A DNA stretch of 64,000 bases from Mesorhizobium sp. WSM4904. Lineage in GTDB: Bacteria > Pseudomonadota > Alphaproteobacteria > Rhizobiales > Rhizobiaceae. Positions within the stretch are counted from its first letter, which is position 1, and every line of letters starts with the position of its first letter. The stretch is taken from positions 2,675,001 to 2,739,000 of the forward strand of contig NZ_CP121354.1 of the NCBI RefSeq assembly GCF_029674545.1, read 5' to 3'. A program made the position numbers and the translations under genes. Positions 32,811 to 40,450 of the stretch are shown in pieces. The notes under the pieces were generated by a model, which did not search any database, was not told where the DNA came from, and saw only the letters and a list, made by a program, of their open reading frames with translations.

Positions 32811-34075
32811 GCGCCGAGGTGTCTCTAACAGGCCGCGCCGACTGGCTCGGCGAAAAGCATCTGCAGAAGCTGCTTGCCGCGCTGAAGGAGGGCGGCGAGG
32901 AGGCGCGCGTGGCCGGCGGGGCGGTGCGCAATGCGCTGATCGGCCAGCCGGTCGCCGATATCGACGTCGCCGCGACGACCCTGCCAGAGGAAACGGTCCG
33001 CCGCGCCGAGGCTGCCGGCTTCAAGACGGTGCCGACGGGGATCGAGCATGGCACCGTCACGGCGATCGCCGGCGGCAAGGTCTATGAGGTCACGACGCTC
33101 AGGGCCGATATCGAGACCGACGGCCGGCGGGCGAAAGTGACCTTCGGGCGTGACTGGAAGCTTGACGCCGAACGGCGCGACTTCACCATCAACGCGCTCT
33201 ATGCCGAGGCCGACGGGACGGTCGTCGACCTTGTCGGCGGCGTCGCCGACATCGAGGCACGGCGGCTGCGCTTCATCGGCGAGGCGGAAGCGCGTATCCG
33301 CGAGGACTATCTGCGCATCCTGCGCTTCTTCCGCTTCTTTGCCTGGTATGGCGACGGCCGGCCCGATGCCGAGGGCTTGAAGGCCTGCGCCAGGCTGAAG
33401 GACGGGCTCGGCAGGCTTTCGGCCGAGCGCGTCTGGTCCGAATTGAAGAAGCTGCTTTCGGCACCCGATCCCTCGCGCGCCCTGCTGTGGATGCGCCAGG
33501 CCGGCGTTCTCACCGCCGTGCTGCCGGAGAGCGAGAAGTGGGGCATCGACGCCATCCACGGGCTGGTCAGGACCGAAAAGGATCTCGGCTGGGCAGCCGA
33601 TCCGCTGCTCAGACTGGAGGCAATGGTTCCACCGGATGCCGCGCGCATGAAGATACTTGCCGAAAGGCTGAGATTTTCGACCGGCGAGGGCGAACGGCTC
33701 AAACAATGGGCGCTGACGGCTTCGCCGGAGCCCAAGACCACCGAGACGGAACTTTCGAAAAAGCTCTATTTCGGTGATCGCCAAGGCTTCCTCGATCGGC
33801 TGCGGCTCGCTCTCGCCGCCGCGCGGACGCGCGCCGTCGAGGACAATCAGGCCATGGTGGAAGCCGGCGGCTTCTCGCGCCTGCTCGGCTTCGCCCTGAA
33901 ATGGGAAAGGCCGACCTTTCCGATCAAGGGCGCCGACCTGACCGAACTCGGCGCGTCGCCCGGCCCGAAGCTTGGCGCCACGCTGAAAGAACTCGAGAAG
34001 GAATGGGCGGATTCCGGGTTCATCCTGGATCGCGGCGCGCTGCTCGAACGCGCCGCGAAGGCTCTCGAGGGTTAA
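32807..34075 (+). CDS. cca: CCA tRNA nucleotidyltransferase
   Basis: A 422-aa class II nucleotidyltransferase of the alphaproteobacterial type, which adds or repairs the 3' CCA of tRNA. The catalytic head shows ARVAGGAVRNALIG and the metal Asp pair in VADIDVAATTL; the nucleotide-specifying region is RRDFTINALYAEADG, followed by RIREDYLRILRFFRFFAWYG. It begins at the GTG at 32807, overlapping the NUDIX stop by GTGA. The NUDIX-cca linkage with overlapping genes is common in Rhizobiales. The convergent subtilase gene ends 28 bp downstream. Confidence 0.95.
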   Translation: MSAEVSLTGRADWLGEKHLQKLLAALKEGGEEARVAGGAVRNALIGQPVADIDVAATTLPEETVRRAEAAGFKTVPTGIEHGTVTAIAGGKVYEVTTLRADIETDGRRAKVTFGRDWKLDAERRDFTINALYAEADGTVVDLVGGVADIEARRLRFIGEAEARIREDYLRILRFFRFFAWYGDGRPDAEGLKACARLKDGLGRLSAERVWSELKKLLSAPDPSRALLWMRQAGVLTAVLPESEKWGIDAIHGLVRTEKDLGWAADPLLRLEAMVPPDAARMKILAERLRFSTGEGERLKQWALTASPEPKTTETELSKKLYFGDRQGFLDRLRLALAAARTRAVEDNQAMVEAGGFSRLLGFALKWERPTFPIKGADLTELGASPGPKLGATLKELEKEWADSGFILDRGALLERAAKALEG

Positions 34076-34102
34076 ATCGATCGGCCGGTCGATCGGTGCC
34101 GT

Positions 34103-35086
34103 TCAATGGATCGCCACAGGGGCCAGGGCGCGCGACAGGCTTGCCTCGCCCTTGCCGTAGACGGCTGGGTTGTAATTGACCAGCGTGTCGGTGCGGGCCG
34201 TGTTGAGCAGGTCGTTGGTGATCTGAACCGGTGTCGCGCTGGTGAATTTGCTGCCGATGATCGCGGCGTATCCCGAGATGATGGGCGCAGCGAAGGACGT
34301 GCCGTAAAGGCCGGTCTTATTTCCTTCGACGCCGACCACGAGGAAGTGGCTCTGCACGGCGGTGTTGGAGCCGGCATAGTTCGAATACCAGGCAAGCTGA
34401 GCCTTGTTGGCTGTCGTGCCGTTTGTCGACAGCGCGCCGACAAAGATCGCTGTCGGTTTGCCGATCAGGGCGAGATCGAGATAATCCTGCTGGCCGCCCG
34501 TGACGCCGCCGACGGCGACGGAGTCGTTGCCGGCCGCCTTCGAGACAATGGCCGATCCCTTGGTGGCGTAGGAGATGATCGAGGACTCCTCCGGTGCCCA
34601 GCCGATCTGGTTCACGCCGTAGCCGGCGCTGGCATACATGCCGTAACTGAGGTTGAGCACGTTGCGGCCAGCCGCCAGCGGGACGGTCGAGCCCGTCGAA
34701 AAGTCCTTGGAGCGGATGGTCGCTGCAGGCGCGATCATGCTGGCTTCCTCGCGCGTCCATTCGCCGTGCCGCAGGGTCTGCACGCCGATGCCGAAATTAC
34801 CGGAGAAGCGGGATGAGCTGCTGAAGTCGTCGACGATGGTGATGGTGACGCCCTGGCCCTTGTAGCCGGCGGCCCATGCGGCGCCGACATCGGCGCTCAT
34901 CCAGCTCTGTACCGCCTGAGTCGTTGCCTTCACGACCGGGATCTTTGCGCTTACGCATATGGACCCGCCGCCGTGGCACAGCGCAGCCGTCTCTTCCGCG
35001 TCGGGAGCTTCCTGCGCTGACGCCATCGATGCCGGCAGAAGGACGAGAGCCGCGGCAATGCCGAATTTCCAGAAATTACCAGACAT
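34103..35086 (-). CDS. subtilisin-like serine protease (S8), exported
   Basis: A 327-aa protease with a signal peptide (FGIAAALVLLPASMASA, cleaved near Q25). The catalytic residues are all present: Asp in TIVDDFSS (D86), His in LRHGEW (H107), the oxyanion Asn in KAAGNDS (N187) and Ser in YGTSFAAP (S264). The spacing between Asp and His is only about 20 residues, much shorter than in typical subtilases, and the usual HGTHVAG motif is replaced by HGEWTREEAS. A Cys pair (LCHGGGSIC) lies in the N-terminal part. There is no autotransporter domain. It follows a small outer-membrane-like gene by 102 bp on the same strand. The start is the ATG at 35086; the longer frame to 35146 precedes the signal peptide. 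Confidence 0.83.
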   Translation of the reverse strand: MSGNFWKFGIAAALVLLPASMASAQEAPDAEETAALCHGGGSICVSAKIPVVKATTQAVQSWMSADVGAAWAAGYKGQGVTITIVDDFSSSSRFSGNFGIGVQTLRHGEWTREEASMIAPAATIRSKDFSTGSTVPLAAGRNVLNLSYGMYASAGYGVNQIGWAPEESSIISYATKGSAIVSKAAGNDSVAVGGVTGGQQDYLDLALIGKPTAIFVGALSTNGTTANKAQLAWYSNYAGSNTAVQSHFLVVGVEGNKTGLYGTSFAAPIISGYAAIIGSKFTSATPVQITNDLLNTARTDTLVNYNPAVYGKGEASLSRALAPVAIH

Positions 35087-35188
35087 GGTCTTACTCCCGG
35101 TCAGACAGAAACGAGGATGGCAGGAACGAGAACGGACGGTCGCCAAGTTCGGGAGCAGGAAGATTTCTCATGCACGGCATCCCGGCGA

Positions 35189-35767
35189 TCAGAAAGTAAC
35201 ACGGTAGTTGAGCCACAGGCGCAGCCTTTCGGGTGTAGCGTTAACCAGATATTTCAGCGTTTCCTCAGGCGCCGTCTCGCCGGCCGCGAGCCGGCAGTTG
35301 ACGCTGTAGGTGCCCAGGTCCCCGTAGTCGGCCACGCAAGGCCTTTCGGTCAGCTTGCCGCCGAAGGTCGAGGTAACAGAAAGGGACAGCGTGCTGTTCA
35401 GGCTCGGATGAGTCTGGGTGAGAAAACCGAGTTTGAGGCTCGGCGCTATGCGGTATTTCTTCGCTTGTTCGCCGGTCCCAAAGCCCCACAGAATGCCGCT
35501 GTTTTCGGTAAGCTGCGTCAGAAAATCGACATGCATGTCGACCCAATTGGCATGGTACCACCGATTGAACGAGACCCAGCTTCCGTCTTGCAGGTCGTAG
35601 CCGCCATTGCCGAGCCCTCTCGCGCGCTCACTGAGCGGCGAGCCCTGGTGGATATCGACGAGCGACGTGGTCATTTCCTGAGCGGCCGCCGGTGATGCGC
35701 CGAGGAACGCGCAAAACAGAAGCGCCGCTGCGCGGGAACCGCTTCGATTGTCGGATCTTTCGCGCAT
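35189..35767 (-). CDS. small outer-membrane-like exported protein
   Basis: A 192-aa protein. The ATG at 35767 gives a signal peptide (SRAAALLFCAFLGASPAAA, cleaved before QEM). The mature part is rich in alternating hydrophobic strands with many aromatics (WVSFNRWYHANWVDMHVDFL; LKLGFLTQTHPSLNSTL) and ends in Phe (LRLWLNYRVTF), as outer-membrane barrel proteins do. It has two Cys (PCVADY; NCRLA). The family is not recognised. It lies immediately upstream of the subtilase on the same strand, so a shared function such as anchoring or processing is possible. Confidence 0.65.
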   Translation of the reverse strand: MRERSDNRSGSRAAALLFCAFLGASPAAAQEMTTSLVDIHQGSPLSERARGLGNGGYDLQDGSWVSFNRWYHANWVDMHVDFLTQLTENSGILWGFGTGEQAKKYRIAPSLKLGFLTQTHPSLNSTLSLSVTSTFGGKLTERPCVADYGDLGTYSVNCRLAAGETAPEETLKYLVNATPERLRLWLNYRVTF

Positions 35768-36037
35768 GCGCGAGGCACCTCGTCCCACCAGACCCGGCCA
35801 GCGCCAGGTGGCGACGGCTCCTCGGACAGCCGCCTGTGACCGGATCATGCGCGCGACGATCGCATGCATACCGTTACCGCGGGGTTATCCAAGCCGATAC
35901 GAATATAAGTTTTGCTTGAATTCAGAGAAGCCGACCATCGTCGGCGGCCGGGACGCAAATAGAGCGAGATGCGCCCGAATGCTGCATCCCGCTCGCCGTC
36001 CCTGTTGGTGGTCGTGCGAAATCCGCGAGCGGATGCT

Positions 36038-36223
36038 TCAGGCCGCGTCGCGGACCTTCTGGATGCGGGAGCGGATCGCCTCGATCATTGTCTCGCGGAT
36101 AATGGTTTCACCGTGGGTCTCGCGCATGTGCTCGACGGCACGGCGCATGACCTCCGCTTCCTCCTCGGCGCGCGTGTGCCAGTCACAGCCTGGAACGAGT
36201 GTCCCGCATTGGAATTCCTTCAT
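36038..36223 (-). CDS. DUF1059 protein, small
   Basis: A 61-aa protein with the DUF1059 pattern: an N-terminal MKEFQCGTLVPGCDWHTRAE, where the two Cys and the His are the conserved residues, and a helical part EVMRRAVEHMRETHGET. DUF1059 proteins are small and of unknown function. A basic stretch precedes the ATG at 36223, with ggaaagg upstream on the minus strand. The family D repeat at 36283 lies in its upstream region. Confidence 0.85.
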   Translation of the reverse strand: MKEFQCGTLVPGCDWHTRAEEEAEVMRRAVEHMRETHGETIIRETMIEAIRSRIQKVRDAA

Positions 36224-36282
36224 GGGTTTTCCTTTCCTCGCTGCGGAGCGGTTCGGCTCTGACCACTCCAGTCATTGTTTTT

Positions 36283-36330
36283 ACGCAATCCCGCATGGAA
36301 ACCGCTGGGCACTTTCCCTGGAATTGCTCG
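36283..36330. repeat. short intergenic repeat, family D copy 2
   Basis: From acgcaatcccgcatgg to ctggaattgctcg, matching 23953-24000 with a few differences and a short gap in the middle. It lies upstream of the DUF1059 gene, as the other copy lies upstream of clpS. Confidence 0.65.
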
Positions 36331-36415
36331 AGTGGACAACCATAACACATGTCGCCGACTTCGGTTGCATCAAGAGTCGTGCCGTCCGGAGCGGCCGGAC
36401 GAAGCGCTGAAACCC

Positions 36416-36442
36416 AAAAAGGCGGAGCAGTGCTGCTCCGCC
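36416..36442 (-). terminator. intrinsic terminator of the DUF1344 gene
   Basis: On the minus strand: a perfect stem of ggcggagcag with ctgctccgcc, followed by a run of five U. It lies about 175 bp after the DUF1344 stop, with the family A repeat in between. Confidence 0.8.
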
Positions 36443-36464
36443 TCCTTGCTGCCCGATCTTGCTT

Positions 36465-36569
36465 AAGCCGCGTCGAGTTCAAGCGGATTCAAGCGACACG
36501 CTTCAAGTCCTTGTTTCGATGCATGTCGTTCTCCCAAAACCGCTGCGCACTTTGGGCGACATGCATTGA
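36465..36569. repeat. structured intergenic repeat, family A copy 2
   Basis: Same layout as 9171-9273: a left stem region (aagcggattcaagcgacacg) and a right stem formed by gcatgtcg near 36521 and cgacatgc near 36558, with cccaaaa inside. It lies between the DUF1344 gene and its terminator. Confidence 0.78.
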
Positions 36570-36578
36570 TCCGCGCGA

Positions 36579-36631
36579 GCCGTCACTTCATGATCTTGCC
36601 AAGGCCGCAAGGCCGTCACTTCATGATCTTG
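36579..36631. repeat. 20-bp direct repeat at the 3' end of the DUF1344 gene
   Basis: The sequence gccgtcacttcatgatcttg occurs at 36579-36598 and again at 36612-36631, offset by 33 bp. The second copy includes the last four codons and the stop of the DUF1344 gene, so the stop region has been duplicated in frame directly downstream. Confidence 0.85.
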
Positions 36632-36876
36632 ACGGCCTCGGCAATCTTGTTCTTGCCGCTCATATCCCAGGAAACGCGGACCTTCTCGCCCGGCTTGATG
36701 CCCGGATCCTTGAAGGCCTTCGACAGGGTGAAGGTCGATCCATTGTCCAGAACAAGGCTCATGGCCGTTCCATCAAAGCTCTTGACCGTGCCCGTGGTGT
36801 GCTTGACCGCGGCGAACGCGGCGCCACCGGAGGCGATAAAGGCAGCGGCTGCTGCCGTCACGATAAGCTTGCGCAT
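36616..36876 (-). CDS. DUF1344 small exported protein
   Basis: An 86-aa periplasmic protein. The signal peptide is MRKLIVTAAAAAFIASGGAA, cleaved near AFA. The mature part is a small beta domain (TTGTVKSFDGTAMSLVLDNG; GEKVRVSWDMSGKNKIAE), as in the DUF1344 family common in Rhizobiales, likely an OB-like fold. The ATG at 36876 has ggagag upstream (on the minus strand), which decides it against the long frame to 37068. The function is unknown. Confidence 0.87.
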   Translation of the reverse strand: MRKLIVTAAAAAFIASGGAAFAAVKHTTGTVKSFDGTAMSLVLDNGSTFTLSKAFKDPGIKPGEKVRVSWDMSGKNKIAEAVKIMK

Positions 36877-37118
36877 GGCATGCTCTCCTGGAATGCGGGC
36901 ACCCGTATGGGAAGGCGCCCTCTTGATCAGGGCCGTCCGGTCGCGTCGGGTCGCGGCCCATGGGAGACGAACCGCCGGCGCTTCCCGGCCCGGCAACCTT
37001 AAATAGATCAATTTTTTCAAAAGGATATTAGACGAAAAAGAAATCGGCGCCGCCACATTGCGCGCCAAGATTCGGCGAATGGGACCTCAATGCGGCCAGC
37101 GCCTCGCTCACCGGATTG

Positions 37119-38033
37119 TTACGGCCATTTTACCTCCGGCGGCAGGCTGGAGAGGATCGAGGCGACATTGCCGCCGGTCTTCAGGCCGAAGATGGTGCCG
37201 CGATCGTGAAGCAAATTGAATTCGACGTAGCGGCCGCGCCGGATGAGCTGTTCGTCGCGGTCGCCATCGGTCCAGTTCTGGTTGAAATTGCCCCGCACCA
37301 GGTGGGAATAGACGACGAGGAAAGAACGCCCGACATCCTGGACGAAATTGAAGTCGGCGTTCCAGCCGCCCTTGTCCTCGCCCGAATGCAGCCAGTCGAA
37401 GAAGATGCCGCCGATGCCGCGCGCCTCGTTGCGGTGCGGCAGGAAGAAGTACTCGTCGCACCACGCCTTGAATTTCGGATAGTCGGCCACGGCGGCGTTC
37501 TTCTCGCAGGCGAACTGCATGGCGCGATGGAAGGCGAGCGTATCAGGGTCGTCCTGGGTGCGGCGACGGTCGAGCACCGGCGTCAGGTCGGCGCCGCCGC
37601 CGAACCAATGGCGCGTGGTCACGACCATGCGCGTGTTCATGTGCACGGCCGGCACGTTGGGGTTCCAGGGGTGGGCGATCAGCGAAATGCCGCTTGCCCA
37701 GAAGCGCGGATCCTCTTCGGCGCCGGGGATCTGCTTGCGGAATTCGGGAGAGAATTCGCCGTAGACGGTCGATGTGTGCACGCCGACCTTCTCGAAGACG
37801 CGGCCGCGCATCATCGACATCGTGCCGCCGCCGCCTTTGCCCTCGTCGCGCTCCCAGGCAGTCTTCTCGAAATGCCCGGGCGACCAGGATGATTGCGGTC
37901 CGGTGAGTTCCTGTTCGATCTGCTCGAATGTGGCGCAGATGCGCTCGCGCAGCGCCTCGAACCAGAGGCGGGCCTTCATCTTCTTCTGTTCGATGTCGTC
38001 CGGCAGGCCCACCGCAATGTCGGGTCGTTCCAA
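37119..38033 (-). CDS. hemF: oxygen-dependent coproporphyrinogen III oxidase
   Basis: A 304-aa enzyme that uses O2 to convert coproporphyrinogen III to protoporphyrinogen IX in heme synthesis. Family motifs are strong: [47 protein letters not shown], and the C-terminal [17 protein letters not shown]. The most likely start is a TTG at 38033 (giving [10 protein letters not shown]), preceded by GGAG with a six-base spacing; the next in-frame ATG would cut off 18 residues. It is divergent from the 85-aa hypothetical gene with 120 bp between, so both promoters must lie there. Confidence 0.95.
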   Translation of the reverse strand: MERPDIAVGLPDDIEQKKMKARLWFEALRERICATFEQIEQELTGPQSSWSPGHFEKTAWERDEGKGGGGTMSMMRGRVFEKVGVHTSTVYGEFSPEFRKQIPGAEEDPRFWASGISLIAHPWNPNVPAVHMNTRMVVTTRHWFGGGADLTPVLDRRRTQDDPDTLAFHRAMQFACEKNAAVADYPKFKAWCDEYFFLPHRNEARGIGGIFFDWLHSGEDKGGWNADFNFVQDVGRSFLVVYSHLVRGNFNQNWTDGDRDEQLIRRGRYVEFNLLHDRGTIFGLKTGGNVASILSSLPPEVKWP

Positions 38034-38153
38034 TTCCGTCTCCAGTCCGGGCTTGCTTGCCCGACAAATGACTCGTTTTTTCTGCGCGCGATCCCTAATC
38101 TCTTAAAGGGAAGGGTCAAGTCCCGTCTGACCAAGGTGCAAGGGAGTTCCTTC

Positions 38154-38411
38154 ATGCGCACCCCGGCAAGACCGCCGCTGGATGGCTTGAGGAAGAGGCT
38201 GGAGCGCTCGCGGGCCGAGCGTGAAGGAGCGCCGCGCGACGGATTCCTGCGCGAGACCTTCGTGCTGCCGCGCCCCGCCGCGCGCCTCAAGGCGAAGGAA
38301 TGGTTCGAACGCTTCCCCAAGCAGGCCTACTGGACAGAGATCGAAAGCTGGTTCGAACGCCCAGGCGACGTCATAGAATTCACCATGCGGCGGCTGCCGG
38401 CGGCGGATTGA
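38154..38411 (+). CDS. small conserved hypothetical protein
   Basis: An 85-aa protein starting at the ATG at 38154 with agggag upstream. It is highly basic at the N-terminus (PPLDGLRKRLERSRAEREGA), then has an aromatic-rich helical segment (AKEWFERFPKQAYWTEIESW). There is no signal peptide or membrane segment. I recall similar short proteins in Mesorhizobium without assigned function. It is divergent from hemF and convergent with soxR, whose stop is 8 bp away. Confidence 0.7.
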   Translation: MRTPARPPLDGLRKRLERSRAEREGAPRDGFLRETFVLPRPAARLKAKEWFERFPKQAYWTEIESWFERPGDVIEFTMRRLPAAD

Positions 38412-38419
38412 GCAAATTG

Positions 38420-38863
38420 TCAGGGCACCAGCAGCCGTCTGGCTCCAGTGCCCTCCCTGGCCAGCCGGTCTTCCTTGTTTCGGAGCGGACACTTGTCGAT
38501 CGACATGCAGCCGCAGCCGATACAGTCCGTCAGCCCGTCGCGCAGCTTCTTCAACTGGCTGATCTTGTGATCGAGCCCGTCGCGCCAAGCCGTTGAAAGC
38601 AGATTCCAATCCTCGCGCGTCGGCGTGCGGCCTTCGGGCAGGGACTGGAACGCCGCGGCGATCTCGGCGAGCGAGATGCCGACCTCCTGGGCGACACGGA
38701 TGATCGCCACCCGCCGCAGCACGTCGCGGCCGTAGCGGCGCTGGTTGCCTGCCGTGCGATGGCTGCGGATCAGCCCGCGCGCCTCGTAGAAGTGGAGCGC
38801 CGAAACCGCCACGCCGCTGCGCATTGCCACTTGGCCGACCGTCAATTCCCGTACCGGAGCCAT
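38420..38863 (-). CDS. soxR: redox-sensitive transcriptional activator SoxR
   Basis: A 147-aa MerR-family regulator with a [2Fe-2S] redox sensor. The N-terminal winged helix ([23 protein letters not shown], with the ..[10 protein letters not shown] arm) is followed by a dimerisation helix and the cysteine cluster [12 protein letters not shown] (C114, C117, C119, C125), which is diagnostic for SoxR. The start is the ATG at 38863; the frame extends to 38887. A near-canonical SoxR box at 38882-38899 lies just upstream. In non-enteric bacteria SoxR responds to redox-cycling compounds and usually controls a few genes such as pumps or oxygenases. Confidence 0.95.
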   Translation of the reverse strand: MAPVRELTVGQVAMRSGVAVSALHFYEARGLIRSHRTAGNQRRYGRDVLRRVAIIRVAQEVGISLAEIAAAFQSLPEGRTPTREDWNLLSTAWRDGLDHKISQLKKLRDGLTDCIGCGCMSIDKCPLRNKEDRLAREGTGARRLLVP

Positions 38864-38881
38864 CTCGCACTTTCCGCTTGA

Positions 38882-38899
38882 CCTCAAGTTAGGTTGAGC
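38882..38899. promoter_or_regulatory. SoxR box
   Basis: The 18-bp sequence cctcaagttaggttgagc matches the enterobacterial SoxR operator cctcaagttaacttgagg at about 15 of 18 positions, including both half-sites tcaagtt and ttga. A -35-like ttgacc (38878-38883) overlaps its left end, as in SoxR-type promoters with long spacers, but I could not define a -10. It lies 19 bp before the soxR start, so it may be autoregulatory; no other gene on the plus strand is convincingly nearby. Confidence 0.75.
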
Positions 38900-38969
38900 T
38901 TGTAGCGAACAAACGTTGATAGGGCAAATGCAGGAGAAGGCGATGTGCGCCTGGGTGAGAATCGCTGAT

Positions 38970-39104
38970 TACCCTCCCCCTTGTGGGGAGGGTCGTGGAG
39001 CGGCGGCGCGTAGCGACGCCGCGGAACGGGGTGGGGGTACTTTGTGGCCTTCGACCCCCACCCGGCAAGCTCCGCTTGCCACCCTCCCCACAAAGGGGAG
39101 GGTA
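38970..39104. repeat. 135-bp palindromic repeat element, family E-like
   Basis: The outer ends are inverted repeats (accctcccccttgtggggag versus ctccccacaaaggggagggt). Each end has its own hairpin, and the interior has further short palindromes (gcggcggcgcgtagcgacgccgc). It lies between the SoxR box and the end of trmL, without coding potential. Confidence 0.8.
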
Positions 39105-39110
39105 GGGATC

Positions 39111-39569
39111 CTATCCGATCTGGCGAAGCGCTTCGCCAGCGACCATCGCGACGGACAAGGCGACGTTGATGCTGCGCGCGCCTTGCCGTATGGGAATGGT
39201 CAGTCGCGCGTCCGCCGCCTGGTGAACCTCTTCCGGCGCGCCGGCGGATTCGCGGCCGAACAAAAGGATATCTCCGGAAGCGAAAGCGAAATCGGTGTAG
39301 GCGGTCTCTGCCTTGGTGGTGAGCAGCACCAGCCGACGCGCATTCGTCTGGCGCCAATCCTCGAAGGCGTGCCAGTCGGCATGGCGGGCAAGCGCCGCCA
39401 TTTCGAGATAGTCCATGCCGGCCCGTTTCAGCGCCCGGTCGGAGAGCGGGAAACCGGCCGGCTCGATGATGTCGACGCCGAGATCAAGGCAGGCGTCGAA
39501 GCGCAGGATTGTGCCGGTGTTGCCGGCGATATCCGGCTGGTAGAGCGCGATGCGGAGACGGTCGTTCAT
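39111..39569 (-). CDS. trmL: tRNA (cytidine(34)-2'-O)-methyltransferase TrmL
   Basis: A 152-aa SPOUT methyltransferase that modifies the wobble nucleotide of leucine tRNAs. Motifs: LALYQPDIAGNTGTILR-type N-terminus (IALYQPDIAGNTGTILRF), LLFGRESAGAPEE, and the knot motif LTIPIRQGARSINVALSVAM, which binds S-adenosylmethionine. The length is usual for the family. Its ATG overlaps the stop of a 79-aa gene by ATGA. Confidence 0.95.
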   Translation of the reverse strand: MNDRLRIALYQPDIAGNTGTILRFDACLDLGVDIIEPAGFPLSDRALKRAGMDYLEMAALARHADWHAFEDWRQTNARRLVLLTTKAETAYTDFAFASGDILLFGRESAGAPEEVHQAADARLTIPIRQGARSINVALSVAMVAGEALRQIG

Positions 39570-39805
39570 TTCCGCATCCTTCTAATAAGTGGCATATCGG
39601 CCACAGGCCGCTCCAGCTTTTGGCGATTTCTGGACTGGCGGGTGGCCATTTTCTGCGAAGTCGAGTATAAGCCGCCCATCGTCAACCCGAACGGAAGGAG
39701 GGGGACCACATGATGACCATGCACTTCCAGCTCCTTTCCGGGCAGCTCCTCTCCGGGGCTCCAGTATGCCCAGCGGCGGTTTCGGTACGACGATTCTTCT
39801 GACAC
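39566..39805 (-). CDS. small hypothetical protein coupled to trmL
   Basis: A 79-aa frame beginning at a GTG at 39805 with GAGG seven bases upstream, and ending in an ATGA overlap with trmL. The sequence (RRWAYWSPGEELPGKELEVH; LLPFGLTMGGLYSTSQKM) is basic at its C-terminus and has no recognised domain. The overlap and SD sequence support it being real; the sequence itself gives no function. It is divergent from the following hypothetical gene. Confidence 0.5.
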   Translation of the reverse strand: MSEESSYRNRRWAYWSPGEELPGKELEVHGHHVVPLLPFGLTMGGLYSTSQKMATRQSRNRQKLERPVADMPLIRRMRK

Positions 39806-40029
39806 TTTAAGACCTCATCGCACCGATTCCCGCCGAACCAGTTTTCGGCTTTCGAAGGAATCTTGCGATGTTTTTCAAACTGCCAAAGGGGCGCCGCGCC
39901 CCGCCTCAACATGCCCGGACCGACGTCTCCAGCCGCGTCCCGACCGAGGCATTTTGCGCCTCCGGCCGAATGCCGGAGGTCGAGTTCGTATCACCCTTTT
40001 TAATGCATTTGCACATGGAGGACGGACCG

Positions 40030-40446
40030 ATGTTCGATCCATTCAGAATACCCGGCTCGAGAAGCCTGCACGAGCGCAAGATGGCGACCTGGGCGTTGCT
40101 GATCGGCGAGACCTATTCGTCGGCGGTGCATGCCGAGACGCGCCGGCGACCGCATCGCGGCATGCTGCCGGATGTCGATTTCTCGCGCGCCGTGCCCGAT
40201 CCCGGCCGGCCTTCGCTGGTGCGCCGCATCGCGAGGATGTTCCGGCCAGCCGGCAAAACGCGGGCCGGCGACAGCTTTTCGTCGGGAAATTCGGGACCGT
40301 CAGGATCCTCTGGCGAGCCTGTCGGCGAAAAGCCAGCGACACCCTATATTGCGCGAAGCAGGGCTGGCGATACGGATGAGTCCGTATCGCCGGCCCGTCG
40401 CGCCGCGCGGCCGATGAACCTACCCCATCAATCCCGCGCCGCGTGA
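40030..40446 (+). CDS. hypothetical protein, basic and low-complexity at the C-terminus
   Basis: A 138-aa frame. I use the ATG at 40030 (MFDPFRIPGSRSLHERKMAT), with tggagga upstream; the open frame extends to 39868, where alternative ATGs exist. The middle contains ATWALLIGETYSSAVHAETRRRPH. The C-terminal third is Ser/Gly/Pro-rich (SSGNSGPSGSSGEPVGEK) and probably disordered. It ends 4 bp before the first ABC exporter gene, which suggests a link to that operon. No family is recognised. Confidence 0.5.
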   Translation: MFDPFRIPGSRSLHERKMATWALLIGETYSSAVHAETRRRPHRGMLPDVDFSRAVPDPGRPSLVRRIARMFRPAGKTRAGDSFSSGNSGPSGSSGEPVGEKPATPYIARSRAGDTDESVSPARRAARPMNLPHQSRAA

Positions 40447-40450
40447 GCGC

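Noticed and set aside
36183..36482. A Cys-containing 99-aa minus-strand frame upstream of DUF1059 (with CYGCPLEQF)
   Set aside because: Its core translates the family D repeat, and its beginning overlaps the terminator hairpin at 36416-36442, so coding is very unlikely.
39696..39810. A short plus-strand frame after a strong GGAGG near 39700 (MMTMHFQLLSG)
   Set aside because: Only about 30 codons, and it lies antisense to the frame coupled to trmL; the SD-like sequence is probably coincidental.
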